The translations under genes and the position numbers were made by a program. Below the pieces are notes generated by a model that was not told the origin of the DNA, did no database searches, and saw only the letters and a program-made list of their open reading frames with translations. A DNA stretch of 64,000 nt from Omphalotus guepiniiformis (Eukaryota; Basidiomycota; Agaricomycetes; Agaricales; Omphalotaceae), in the NCBI GenBank assembly GCA_028554645.1, contig JAQOOI010000052.1, positions 87,173 to 151,172 of the forward strand, read 5' to 3'. This document shows, piece by piece, positions 35,561 through 45,117 of this stretch. Position 1 is the first letter of the stretch. Every line of letters starts with the position of its first letter.

Positions 35561-35730
35561 CCCTCATTTTTGTGCTCCATGCCACTGGCAGGACTGGGTT
35601 AGATATTATGTTGAGGTTGTTATAAACATAAAATATTCTAGGAGGTCCAAGTTATAAATGTATTAAAACAAGATGTTAAATACAAGTAAAAAAAAACACA
35701 TTTTTTGTAAGAAACATGTAATTTTTTATA

Positions 35731-35945
35731 CACTGGATGAAATTTAACATAAAATCTGTGAGAAAATGCTAAACATATGTTGAATTAATACGGAAATTTT
35801 TCATCATTTTTTTGCTACTAATACTAAAATTATGTTGAAATTATAGTAAATTGTATCAACACAATACCTTCATTTCTCCAACATCAAACACAGTGATTTA
35901 CAGTGAACAGATGTTGAACAAATATCAAAAATCATTTATCATAAA
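35731..35945 (+). repeat. Left terminal inverted repeat
   Basis: Reverse complement of 38625-38839. The best-conserved part is the run around atgttgaaattatagtaaat. Confidence 0.85.
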
Positions 35946-35949
35946 ACTT

Positions 35950-36290
35950 TAATTATACACTCTGTACACCTGTATACACCATGTATACACCCTGTCACAT
36001 GTGTATACACCTGTATACACCCATATACACCCTGTACACCTGTATACACACTGTCTGTATACAGGGTGACAGATGTACAGGGTGTATACAGGTATACAGG
36101 ATGACATGTATACAGGATGTATACAGAGTGTATACAGGGTGGATACAGGGTGGATACAGGGTGTATACAGGGTGCATACAGAGTGTATACAGAGTGCATA
36201 CAGGGTGTATACAGAGTGCATACAGAGTGTATACAGAGTGTATACAGAGTGTATACAGGTGGGAGTGTATACAGTGTGTATACAGAGTGT
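35950..36290. repeat. GTATAC minisatellite block A (11-bp period, orientation switch)
   Basis: Units read as tacacctgta/tacaccctgta up to about 36050, then flip to tacagggtgta-type units. The constant core GTATAC is a palindrome, so the array is close to self-complementary. Confidence 0.9.
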
Positions 36291-37141
36291 ATATGGGTGT
36301 ATACCTTGTCTGTATATACCTCACCTTGGAAACATCTTCTGTACGCAAGTTTGTATATATTAACCCCTATGTTCTGTATACAGAGATATCAGTGTCCATC
36401 TACTAGGTCCATGCAGATGCATCCTGGATGTATACACATGAGATATGCAAGATGAATTCACCTAATGTACAACTGTATCCATATACACAGACTATATACA
36501 TAAATGATCCTGTTTACCATAGTTTTGTTATTTGTTTAACATATAGCCAGTATATATGAACAACCAAAACATAAATTTTACCATCAGATATTTAACATTA
36601 CTTTCACATATGTTTAGCATAAGTTCACAGTAATTTTCTGTCTGTTATTCTGGATCAATTTTAAATTGGTTTAGCATATTTTTCACACATCTACACCGCC
36701 AAGAATTCAACATAAATCCCACGGAAAAATATTACAAATATGGTGAAATAACATGAAAAATTAAACTTTTGATGTAATTTCACCATATTTTTAACATTTT
36801 CACATGGAATTTATGTTGAATTGTTTGCAGTGCTATTCTATTTCTCTCTGTATTTAACTCTGAATATATCTTATTTGTTTAGCATATCTTCAGTATATTT
36901 GCACAAGCAAAACATGAATGTTATTTTAGAAACATTTAACATTAGTTTCACATTTGTTTAGCATAAGTTCACAGTAATATCCTGTCTGTTATTCTGAATT
37001 GATTTTGAATTGCTTTAGCATAGTTTCCACACACCTTTTCCATTTGTCTCTGTATTTTATGATGAAACAATCATGATCTTGATTAACATAATTGCATCCA
37101 AAATTCAATATTTATTTTAAACAATTTTCTCAAAAATAATG
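36291..37141 (+). repeat. Internal direct repeat, copy 1 (carries the MITE)
   Basis: Begins atatgggtgtatacc and ends caaaaataatg. Apart from the 139 bp MITE plus its 3-bp duplication it matches 37909-38610 almost base for base. Confidence 0.88.
36694..36832. mobile_element. 139 bp MITE with 3-bp target duplication
   Basis: A near-perfect hairpin: 5' end caccgccaagaattcaac, 3' end gttgaattgtttgcagtg. It is flanked by CTA at 36691-36693 and 36833-36835. The empty site is visible in direct-repeat copy 2 (tcacacatctattctat at about 38301-38317). Its right end, read inward, is CACTGCAAACAATTCAACAT, which aligns with the ends of the 3.1 kb host element. Confidence 0.9.
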
Positions 37142-37908
37142 TATAGAGTGTATATAGGGTGTATACAGGTCTACAGGGTGTACTACAGGGTGTATACAGG
37201 GTGAGATGTATACAGGGTGCATACAGAGTGCATACAGAGTGCATACAGAGTGCATACAGGGTGTATACAGGGTGTATACAGGGTGCATACAGGGTGTATA
37301 CAGGATGCATACAGGGTGTATACAGGGTGCATACAGGGTGCATACAGGGTGCATACAGGGTGTATACAGGGTGTATACAGGGTGTATACAGGGTGTATAA
37401 TCCTGTATACAGGGTGGATACAGGGTGTATACAGGGTCAGGCTGGATACAGAGTGTATACAGAGTGTATACAGGATGTATACAGGGTGCATACAGAGTGA
37501 ATACAGGGTGCATACAGAGTGTATACAAAGTGCATACAGGGTGGATACAGGGTGGATACAGGGTGGATACAGAGTGCATACAGGGTGGATACAGAGTGCA
37601 TACAGGGTGGATACAGGGTGTATACAGAGTGTATACAGGGTGGATACAGGGTGTATACAGGGTGTATACAAGGTGGATACAGGGTGTATACAGGGTGGAT
37701 ACAGAGTGCATACAGGGTGGATACAGGGTGTATACAGAGTGTATACAGGGTGGATACAGGGTGTATACAGGGTGGATACAGGGTGGATACAGGGTGTATA
37801 CAGGGTGTATACAGGGTGTACACAGGTGTATACAGGGTGGATACAGGGTGTATACAGAGTGTATACAGGTATACAGGGTGACATGTATACAGGGTGTATA
37901 CAGAGTTT
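37142..37908. repeat. GTATAC minisatellite block B (11-bp period)
   Basis: About 70 units of the type gtatacagggt with g/a and t/c variants. Because 11 is not a multiple of 3 and the unit lacks stops, several frames stay open on both strands, producing frames of up to 254 codons with a YRVYTGCIQGV-type repeat. These are not genes. Confidence 0.93.
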
Positions 37909-38610
37909 ATATGGGTGTATACCTTGTCTGTATATACCTCACCTTGGAAACACCTTCTGTACACAAGTTTGTATATATTAACCCCTCTGTTCTGTATACA
38001 GAGATATCAGTGTCCATCTACTAGGTCCATGCAGATGCATCCTGGATGTATACACATGAGATATGCAAGATGAATTCACCTAATGTACAACTGTATCCAT
38101 ATACACAGACTATATACATAAATGATCCTGTTTATCATAGTTTTCTTATTTGTTCAACATATAGCTAGTATATATGAATAACCAAAACATAAATTTTACC
38201 ATCAGAAATTTAACATTACTTTCACATATGTTTAGCATAAGTTCACAGTAATTTTCTGTCTGTTATTCTGAATCAATTTTAAATTGGTTTAGCATATTTT
38301 TCACACATCTATTCTATTTCTCTCTGTATTTAACTCTGAATATATCTTATTTGTTCAGCATATCTTCAGTATATTTGCACAAGCAAAACATGAATGTTAC
38401 TTTACAAACATTTAACATTAGTTTCACATTTGTTGGGCATAAGTTCACAGTAATATCCTGTCTATTATTCTGAATTGATTTTGAATTGCTTTAGCATAGT
38501 TTCCACACACCTTTTCCATTTGTCTCTGTATTTTATGGTGAAACAATCATGATCTTGATTAACATCCAAAATTCAATATTTATTTTAAACACTTTTCCCA
38601 AAAATAATGA
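37909..38610 (+). repeat. Internal direct repeat, copy 2 (empty MITE site)
   Basis: Matches 36291-37141 without the MITE. With the preceding minisatellite it forms a tandem duplication of a [minisatellite + ~700 bp] module. Confidence 0.88.
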
Positions 38611-38624
38611 TAAGATTTTATGGA

Positions 38625-38839
38625 ATTTATGATAAATGATTTTTGATATTTGTTCAAGATCTGTTCACTGTAAATAACTGTGTTTGATGTTGGAGAAATG
38701 AAGGTATTGTGTTGATACAATTTACTATAATTTCAACATAATTTTAGTATTAGTAGCAAAAAAAATGATGAAAAATTTTGGTATTGATTCAATATATCTT
38801 TAGCATTTTCTCAGATTTTATGTTAAATTGTGTCCAGTG
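38625..38839 (-). repeat. Right terminal inverted repeat
   Basis: Partner of 35731-35945, ending ...TCCAGTG at 38839. Confidence 0.85.
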
Positions 38840-39879
38840 ACAGTTTTGTCTGTATTGCATGCACAGATGTGCTGCCAAAACTGAATTCGTTCCTGCCTGC
38901 ATCCCGTGATGCAGGCTGACAGTCCAAGTCCATTTATAAAGAATATAAATACTAGATAAGAATACTCGTGTAGAATATCTTACTTTTGACAATCAAGTAC
39001 TATTACTCTGAATCACCTTTATCTTGAGTTCCTCGATAGACGCGTAAGCTCATCGAAGATATCAAACCCTTCTTGTTTAATAGACGCGAAAGCTCATTAA
39101 GTAAGAAGTCTCACATTACAATCTCTAAACGCCTAGTAAGATTGAGAAACTGCGTTCTCGACCCTTAAAGATACTTGCTGATCTTTCACACCCAACCAAC
39201 TCATTCGCAAATTTCCACCTTGCATAATAATGTAACGCAAACTTCCTATCAATTCCTTCAATCGTCACATCCCACACATTCGTAGTCATATACACAGGAA
39301 ACATAAACAAAAAAATAATCAACACATCACGTACCCTCCCAAGAACTTCACCAGACGCACGCTGTACAATAACCATTAAGACGTGTCACATTCGATAAAC
39401 TCGTGTTTTGCTTGTGGGTTCGTTGGTTTGGGAAACGTACTGATGATACATTCGGCGGAAACGCGGTTCCTTCCTATGAGGAAGATTTGGGTGTTGCCTT
39501 TTGTATGGAATGCAAAGGCCTCTGCGAAACCTTGACCTCCCACCGACTATGACGGCGACTGGGAGGTAGGAACGTGAGAATGATGTGTTGGCGGCTCGTA
39601 CTGCGGCGAGGTGGGACATTGGGTTTCGTTGTAGTTGTAGGGAGACTGTAGGGCTTTTAAGTATCTGAATTCATCATCGTTTCCGGGGCTGGTGTACAAA
39701 TACATACGCGTTTTCGTGCCGGGCTGAAATGCTTTGTAACAGTGGTTGACTAATCCAATCTCCGGTTGTTCTGGCGGCAAGCTCTGAGCTTGCCGCAACG
39801 ATACGAGATTCAAAGGGTCCGAAGATCGAGATAGGTAGGTTCAGGAATCAGGATCAGTTCATTGGGAGGGAGAAAGTAC

Positions 39880-40105
39880 GACGAAACTGTGGCTGTACGC
39901 TTACAGATTGCTGATTCAAGACACCAATGAGTCATCGTTTTTCTTCCGAACTGCCAGCTCGGCACCATCCCATGTCATAACTCCTCCAAGTTTTCTCACT
40001 ACCCCAGCTCAGGACTCAATATACAGCACCGGAGTGACTTGGACGCGACATAGCATTAGACTCTGGAGGTTTCTCGTGTCTCGTATGATGTTTTCGGATT
40101 AGGAG
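39880..40105 (+). pseudogene. F-box/NTase gene fragment (copy A)
   Basis: Plus-strand sequence related to the minus-strand F-box/NTase remnant at 62700-63010: both contain TPPSFL.TPAQDSI and a following W/L-R-FLVS/LEVSHISYD segment. Only about 200 bp survives, with stops. It adjoins the SDR pseudogene in the same divergent arrangement as at 63 kb. Confidence 0.6.
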
Positions 40106-40450
40106 CCTACTTGTCTGAGTCTTCGTCGGGTTTCGTAGCGGTCTCAATTTTTAGGTCTCAATACCGGGAACTGGAGTACTTTCGGCCGAACAAGAACCTG
40201 CGTTTTTTCTCGTATGACTTCACAAAGAGGGCGGTACCGGAGATGGATGAGTGTTGTTTTACAGGCGTTTTGTAACAGAGTGAGTGATCTGTATGATCGA
40301 TCGATATAGGATGGCGAGGCTTGGGCTCAGTACAAGAAGAAAACTCCGTACTTACTCATTCCAGGAATCCTGTAATCATGATCCTATTGTACAACATTGC
40401 CTCTCAAGCATGATGCATGAAGGCTAGCTGTTTATTGTACTGTACTGGTT
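40105..40450 (+). pseudogene. Methyltransferase-like gene tail plus 3' flank (duplicate of 53525-53800)
   Basis: 40200-40290 encodes SYDFTKRAVPEMDECC, matching SWDFMGRAVAEMDEYC of the membrane protein at 53664-54461. 40300-40445 is the reverse complement of about 53525-53670 with about 90 percent identity by eye (shared cgaggcttgggctcag and ctcaagcatg). This is a truncated duplicate with no N-terminal part. Confidence 0.75.
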
Positions 40451-40456
40451 CTTAAA

Positions 40457-43306
40457 CTATTTCCTTTCGTGCGTCTTCACATCTTGAACACCTTCAGCCT
40501 TCCGGGTCGCTTCAGCAATTCTTCTCGGTTCGCCTTCCAAGTCCTTCATCATAATCATTCGTGGATCCGACGAATCAATAGTAGTCTCCTTCCCGCTTCC
40601 CAAACACTTTGAATATCGCGCCATATACTCATACCATCCAGGAGGACGACCAGTTTCTTTTTCCTTCTTCATGGGATCCACGCGTACTTCCTTGACTGGC
40701 TTGGGTTTCTTTTCCTTCGGCTTCGTGATACGTTTTTTCTTGGACTGACTAGGACCGGGGCCGTTGATACTGGAATCGCGCCCCGCGGTGTGAGCATCGA
40801 GAGACAACGCGCGTTTGCGTCTAGTACCACTCGCCGTGGCGGTTGACGCGGATGTGGGTTGATGTAGCTGTTGAGGTGAAATTGGGGATGCGGAAATTTC
40901 TTGTTTAATGCTCGTGCACGGTGGAGGATGAGTATGAGTAGCCTGAGATGCAAGGTAACCCTCCGCCTCCGAATCACTCTCCTCCGTTGGATCACTAGCA
41001 GGCCCCGAAAGCAAGACTCTTCGGACAGGGTATGTCGGACTCGTTTTAGTAGTTGTAGTGGTAGTAGTGGGAGTGCTGGTAGGGACGCGACGCGAAGTAT
41101 TTGTGTCACGATGATCGTAAGATGATGTTGATGTAAGAGCAGTATAGGCTGTATTTATGGATAAGAGGGGACGAGGACAGATTGTACATGTAGAAGAAGC
41201 CTGAGGAACCATAGTTGCAGCAGTGGCAGAGGTCATAGTACCAGTGGCGGTGGTAGAATCATGTCCAACGTGACGCCCATTGGCTATGGTGTGAGTGGTG
41301 GCGCTAGCATTGCTAGTCGCAGGTGCACCCAGATTAGATCTAGAGTCGTGCTCGTCATAACGATAGTGCCGATGGTAGTGGTTCGAAGTCCTGGGTTTCG
41401 TATGAGAAGACATTGGGACGACCGTACCGGAACTAACGGTGGTAGAATTAGGTGGTTGCGCCGGCACTGAATGAGATTGGTGGTAGTCACGGTGGTGGTG
41501 GTGATGACTATAGCCTGAGGGACTTGGATGACCAGGGATAGGAGGGATTTCTCTTCGACGTTGTACAACGTCACGGTGTTCGTTCGTTGACATAGCATGC
41601 AGGGTCGCGTGGTAATCCGAAGCTACTACTACCTTGGGATGGACGGCATGGGAATTCGAAGAACGACTATACGCGTGTGTATGAGAGAAAGGATCTGCAA
41701 GTTCGAATTGTAGATATCAACATGCCACACTTGTTGAACAAAAACTCACCTTGATGAAGATTTACTTTTCCGCCAGTGACTACTTGTGCCAACGAGCTTG
41801 ACGTGACAGCAGAAGACCCCGAACCCGGTGCGGCAGCTGCATGGGTTGGATACTGAAGCTCCATTCCATCGTCACGGTACACCTGAGCCTGGGTACTTTC
41901 AACGGAAGTCGGAAGGGCTCTAGGATTTGCGTCCGGTGCTGTAGCAGTTGCTCCAGGGTGTAACTTGTAATTAGCTAAAGTCCTAGTCGTTGGGAGGGAT
42001 CCATTCACGAGCACGCCCGGGCCACTGTGCCCATGACGTTGAGCAAATTCCGAGCCTGAAACGGGGTGACGAAACGCTACGACCAATTCATCCAATTCAT
42101 CCTCGTAGTACTGAGCTTCCGAGGTTCCTTGTCCAGGCCAGTAACCTGAGTGCGACGACGATGACGGTGCTTGAATGTCCGCCTCGGACCGTACACCTCC
42201 AAGGTTAAATTCCTTCCGATGACTATCGGTATATCGAAGTAGGAGAGATCGAGTAAAGTTAAGTTCTGTGAGGAAAGTTTTCCTTAGTACTTCGCTTGCG
42301 TGGAGTTGGTCTTGTGCTATACGCATAGAAGAGAATATGATGTCTCGTTCTTTTCGGAGGAGTTTGTAGGCGTTGTGGAGGGATGCGCAGGAGGGACAGT
42401 CTGGGACGAGTTGAGATTCTGGTACTGCCGCCGACGCCGCCGTGTGAGTAGTAGCTGGGGAAGTAGATGGATTTTGGGAATCTGCTGGAAGAGTCGTGGA
42501 TGAGCATAGATGCGTGGTTGAGTGACTCGGGCGCGTTATATCGTGTTCTTGAACGATCGAAGTTTCGGATGGAGTATTTTGAGTCAAGGCATGAGAGAGA
42601 GAGGTTGGCGGGAAAGTATCAGAAGAAGAAGAATGGTCGCTGGAAGGGAAAGCAGAGGACTCGCCAGCGCGATACTGAGTCACCGCGAGCGAGTCCGAAG
42701 AGGAAGAATTCGTATGAAATTCGGACGAGTGAGAAAGATTATGAACATCGTTTTCTGTGGTATCTTGCGTGGATATGGGAGTGATGTAACTCGTCAACGA
42801 AGACGTGGGATACGACGAGCGCGAGTAATTCGGGTGGGAATGCGGGTCTTGTCTCGAGGTAAAATGTTGTTGAGTTTGGTCGCTGCGGTGATTCTCGACT
42901 TGAAGATCTCCCGTGGACGCCTCTGCTGAGACGAACCTCGTATTATCTTCCGTGACAACCGGAGCGCTCTCCGCCGCCGAGGTACCACAATCCTGCGTGT
43001 ATTGCATCGTATCGAAACTACCACTGTCTGCGGTGAGAGTGCTCTGCAAGGACGGACGGACGGAATGTCAGTCTGAGATAGCGCTAATGGCAAAACGACA
43101 AAAAAACCTACCGAATGATTGGTAGAAGTAGCGTCGCTCAGAGAGAGATTAGGTTCGCCGCCCTCCTCCACCGTGACTGTCGGGTCATGACAGAGGTACG
43201 CATCATACTCAGGAACGGGATCGGAAGTGTTGTCGTTTTTCTCGAAGAAAAGGGCTCCATGTCGATGGTGCATCGGTATCCCGCTAGCTTTCGCGGGATG
43301 GTTCAT
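40457..43306 (-). CDS. Low-complexity nuclear-type protein of unknown function
   Basis: Three exons on the minus strand. Exon 1 starts at ATG 43306 (MNHPAKASGIPMHHRHG). The intron at 43044-43111 joins in frame to a Ser/Thr/Gln-rich region of about 430 residues with one ordered helical segment (CPSCASLHNAYKLLRKERDIIFSSMRIAQDQLHASEVLRKTFL). A second intron lies around 41620-41750 with donor GTGAGT. The last exon is His/Ser/Thr-rich and ends in a Lys-rich block (KKKRITKPKEKKPKPVKE, a strong nuclear-localisation candidate) and GRPPGWYEYMARYSKCLGSGKE. About 900 residues. No catalytic or DNA-binding fold is recognised. The basic C-terminus and disorder suggest a nuclear or chromatin-associated role, which is only an inference. 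Confidence 0.7.
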
Positions 43307-45117
43307 AAGTAGTAAGTAGTAAGGTGAAGGAAGTGAGAGCGAGGACAAACAAGTGACTGTTGCAAACCTTTATTTACGGCGTTTCAAGGGCACCGAGAAA
43401 CTTCTAGCGACGATAAATAAGAGCGCTCCAGGACCACACACAGATCGTGGTTGATATTTTCACACAATCATAAGTAATAATTCAGAGTTTGGCTGGCTTG
43501 AGCCAGTGACGAGGCGAACGCTTGGAGCTTGGGTTCTGGCCCGGAGAGATTGGAAGGATGTGCTATTTTGGCTTTTTTTCCTGATTTGATTGGATGTCGA
43601 TTAGAATTGAAGCTGGATTTATTTCCGTGATACATGAAGGGTGCTTGATTTGGGTTGGGTTGGAATGGGATATGGGGTTGTTTGCGGCGTCATCGTGGAG
43701 GTTGAGGGAAATATTTATGATGGGTGGCGCGGTGAGGCCCCCCTTTTCGAATTGCCTTGACGAAACCCATGACTTACTTATTCCATGGGTTCACGGGTAC
43801 GTAGCTGGATTATCCTTGAACTTGAGAACAGAAAGTCGTATCCTTCATGCGCCGGTCTGTTGGATTCTGGCTTGGAGCGGCTTTTGCGGGATAATTTTAC
43901 AGATCTTGCAGACTTGCTATGTATCACGCATTGGTCTTACATAGAGGTGCCGGTGATCGTTGATATTTGTACGAGATTGTTATGATATGATGATGATGAT
44001 GATAGAATATGAGAAGAAGAAGATTCAGCACGTCCCTGGATGCTGGAATTTTTCGTGGTCAAACTCCGACTAGCTCCGCTTGAATGAGAATTTGCCCCGC
44101 TCGTCCCCTAGGCTCTAGCTTGGCGCTGAATTTCTCAAGTAGGTACCTTTTCTCCTTGTTCAGCGCCGAAATGGGGTAGCGGAGGGTAGGGGCAATCCTT
44201 ACTTCCAACATTGATTGCATCGCTCATTCAGGCCGTTGAATCTCCTACATATAACAACTTGCGGTGAGACTCGTCACTCGATGGATTCTGAGCCTTGAGG
44301 TGAGGCTTCGGAGTGTTTGGCGAAAGTGTTACTTACTTAGATCTATGTACGTGTTTGTTGGCTGTATGGTACTTACAGACAGGCGGCGATTCACATTCTT
44401 GTGACTTGGGTGATACCGATGGAATTTGGATGGAATCAAACCAGATTTTCCGACTTTCTCCGCCTGGTGAGTCTTCACGCGTACGTCCGACGGCACTTAT
44501 GAAGTCGTTACATATGTACTGTCGAAACCCTTTGGCTGATGTGCCTTCGAGATAAGAAAATCGAAGGTGATTATGTCTGTTGGTAATCACGACTATGGTG
44601 CAGCTGGTACATATGAGTCCGACTCGTTGAATAGATCGCCGAATTTTTTGTTTTCTAGAGGGTGCTTAGAATGATTCTGAAGTACACGTTTCACCGGTTT
44701 AGAATTGTGTGAGATACTCGTGTCGTGCACATCTTCTCGTGCAAACTCTATTAGTATGTATTTGAGGATTAAAGACTTCCCGTTCACTAGGCACCGTTTA
44801 CGACATCCGGCTATTACAACATGTCGAAGTAATGATGGAGATCTTGATGGTCATTGCCCAAAGTACATATGTATGTATGTTCGTCCTCCTGGAAGACGGG
44901 AGCAAAAGAATATTGAGCGTGAGAAAGAGACAATAAAGCAAAGTGGTCCGTGCACAGATTGATCAGACCACTGCATATTACCAACTTGAACCACTACCAC
45001 CACGACTGCCGACAACGACGTCCACAGCGAGGAGAGCAAGAAAAAGATTAACGACGGTCACGACAGTGTGGAAAACTTTAATTCGAATACTAGGTATCCG
45101 CGGTTCGGTCTGTTCGA
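43307..45117. other. Intergenic region, no firm gene
   Basis: 1.8 kb upstream of two divergent genes. A minus-strand open stretch at about 44590-44850 (VVIAGCRKRCLVNGKSLILKYILIEFA) looks somewhat protein-like but has no clean start or family match. A small ATG repeat (tgatgatgatgatgat) sits near 43987. Confidence 0.4.

Larger units (their letters stand above)
35731..38839. mobile_element. 3.1 kb CACTG-ended inverted-repeat element with minisatellite interior
   Basis: Both ends start CACTGGA and form terminal inverted repeats of roughly 215 bp (35731-35945 against 38625-38839) with few differences. No transposase frame is present, so it is non-autonomous. Inside are two minisatellite blocks and two ~700 bp direct repeats. 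The ends and an internal MITE share the pattern CACTG..ACAATTtAACATAAA. CACTG-type ends and 3-bp target duplications (seen cleanly at the MITE) recall CACTA/EnSpm transposons. Flanking triplets of this large copy are ATA and ACA, an imperfect match. Superfamily placement is an inference. Confidence 0.8.
35100..39190 (+). mobile_element. Solo LTR inserted in the SDR gene, itself interrupted
   Basis: Ends are TGTGATGGGA and GATCTTTCACA, flanked on both sides by the 5-bp duplication CCCAA (35095-35099 and 39191-39195). Without the inserted 35731-38839 element it is about 980 bp. In plus orientation it shows a U3-like part with tandem repeats (35310-35560), a TATA-like box (tttataaag near 38935) and a U5-like end. 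No gag or pol remains, so this is a solo LTR left by recombination. Confidence 0.85.
34508..39619 (-). pseudogene. Short-chain dehydrogenase/reductase (SDR) pseudogene, split by nested transposons
   Basis: The N-terminal part (39619 down to 39196) and C-terminal part (35094 down to 34508) are separated by a 4.1 kb insertion. The protein would be an NAD(P)-dependent oxidoreductase. It starts MSHLAAVRAAN and keeps the YxxxK active site (YYARWK), LVPVLSAFEKGG-like and IAFPGYVKTNF segments, and a tail ending near ERKKLWEHTVEV. Lesions: about 11 bases deleted from the glycine-rich dinucleotide loop (TSGIG present in the copy at 63307), a premature stop after the first ~75 residues, the LTR insertion between NELVG and LRKA, and a frame change near 34665. 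Its empty-site relative at 63307-64000 confirms the break point. Confidence 0.88.

Noticed and set aside
35583..35640. A second CACTGG end as alternative left border of the 3.1 kb element
   Set aside because: The sequence following it has no inverted partner on the right, whereas CACTGGA at 35731 pairs with 38839.
37130..38024. Long open frames (up to 254 codons) on both strands with a YRVYTGCIQGV-type peptide repeat
   Set aside because: They are produced by an 11-bp minisatellite lacking stops in several frames; frames coexist on both strands and extend into unrelated flanks.
41667..43049. Separate short genes for each long minus-strand frame at 40.4-43.3 kb
   Set aside because: GT-AG introns with in-frame joins link them, and composition is continuous, so one gene is the simpler reading.
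44590..44850. Small GTPase-like P-loop gene on the minus strand
   Set aside because: VNGKS lacks the Gly needed for GxxxxGKS, no further G motifs follow, and no start or intron model works.
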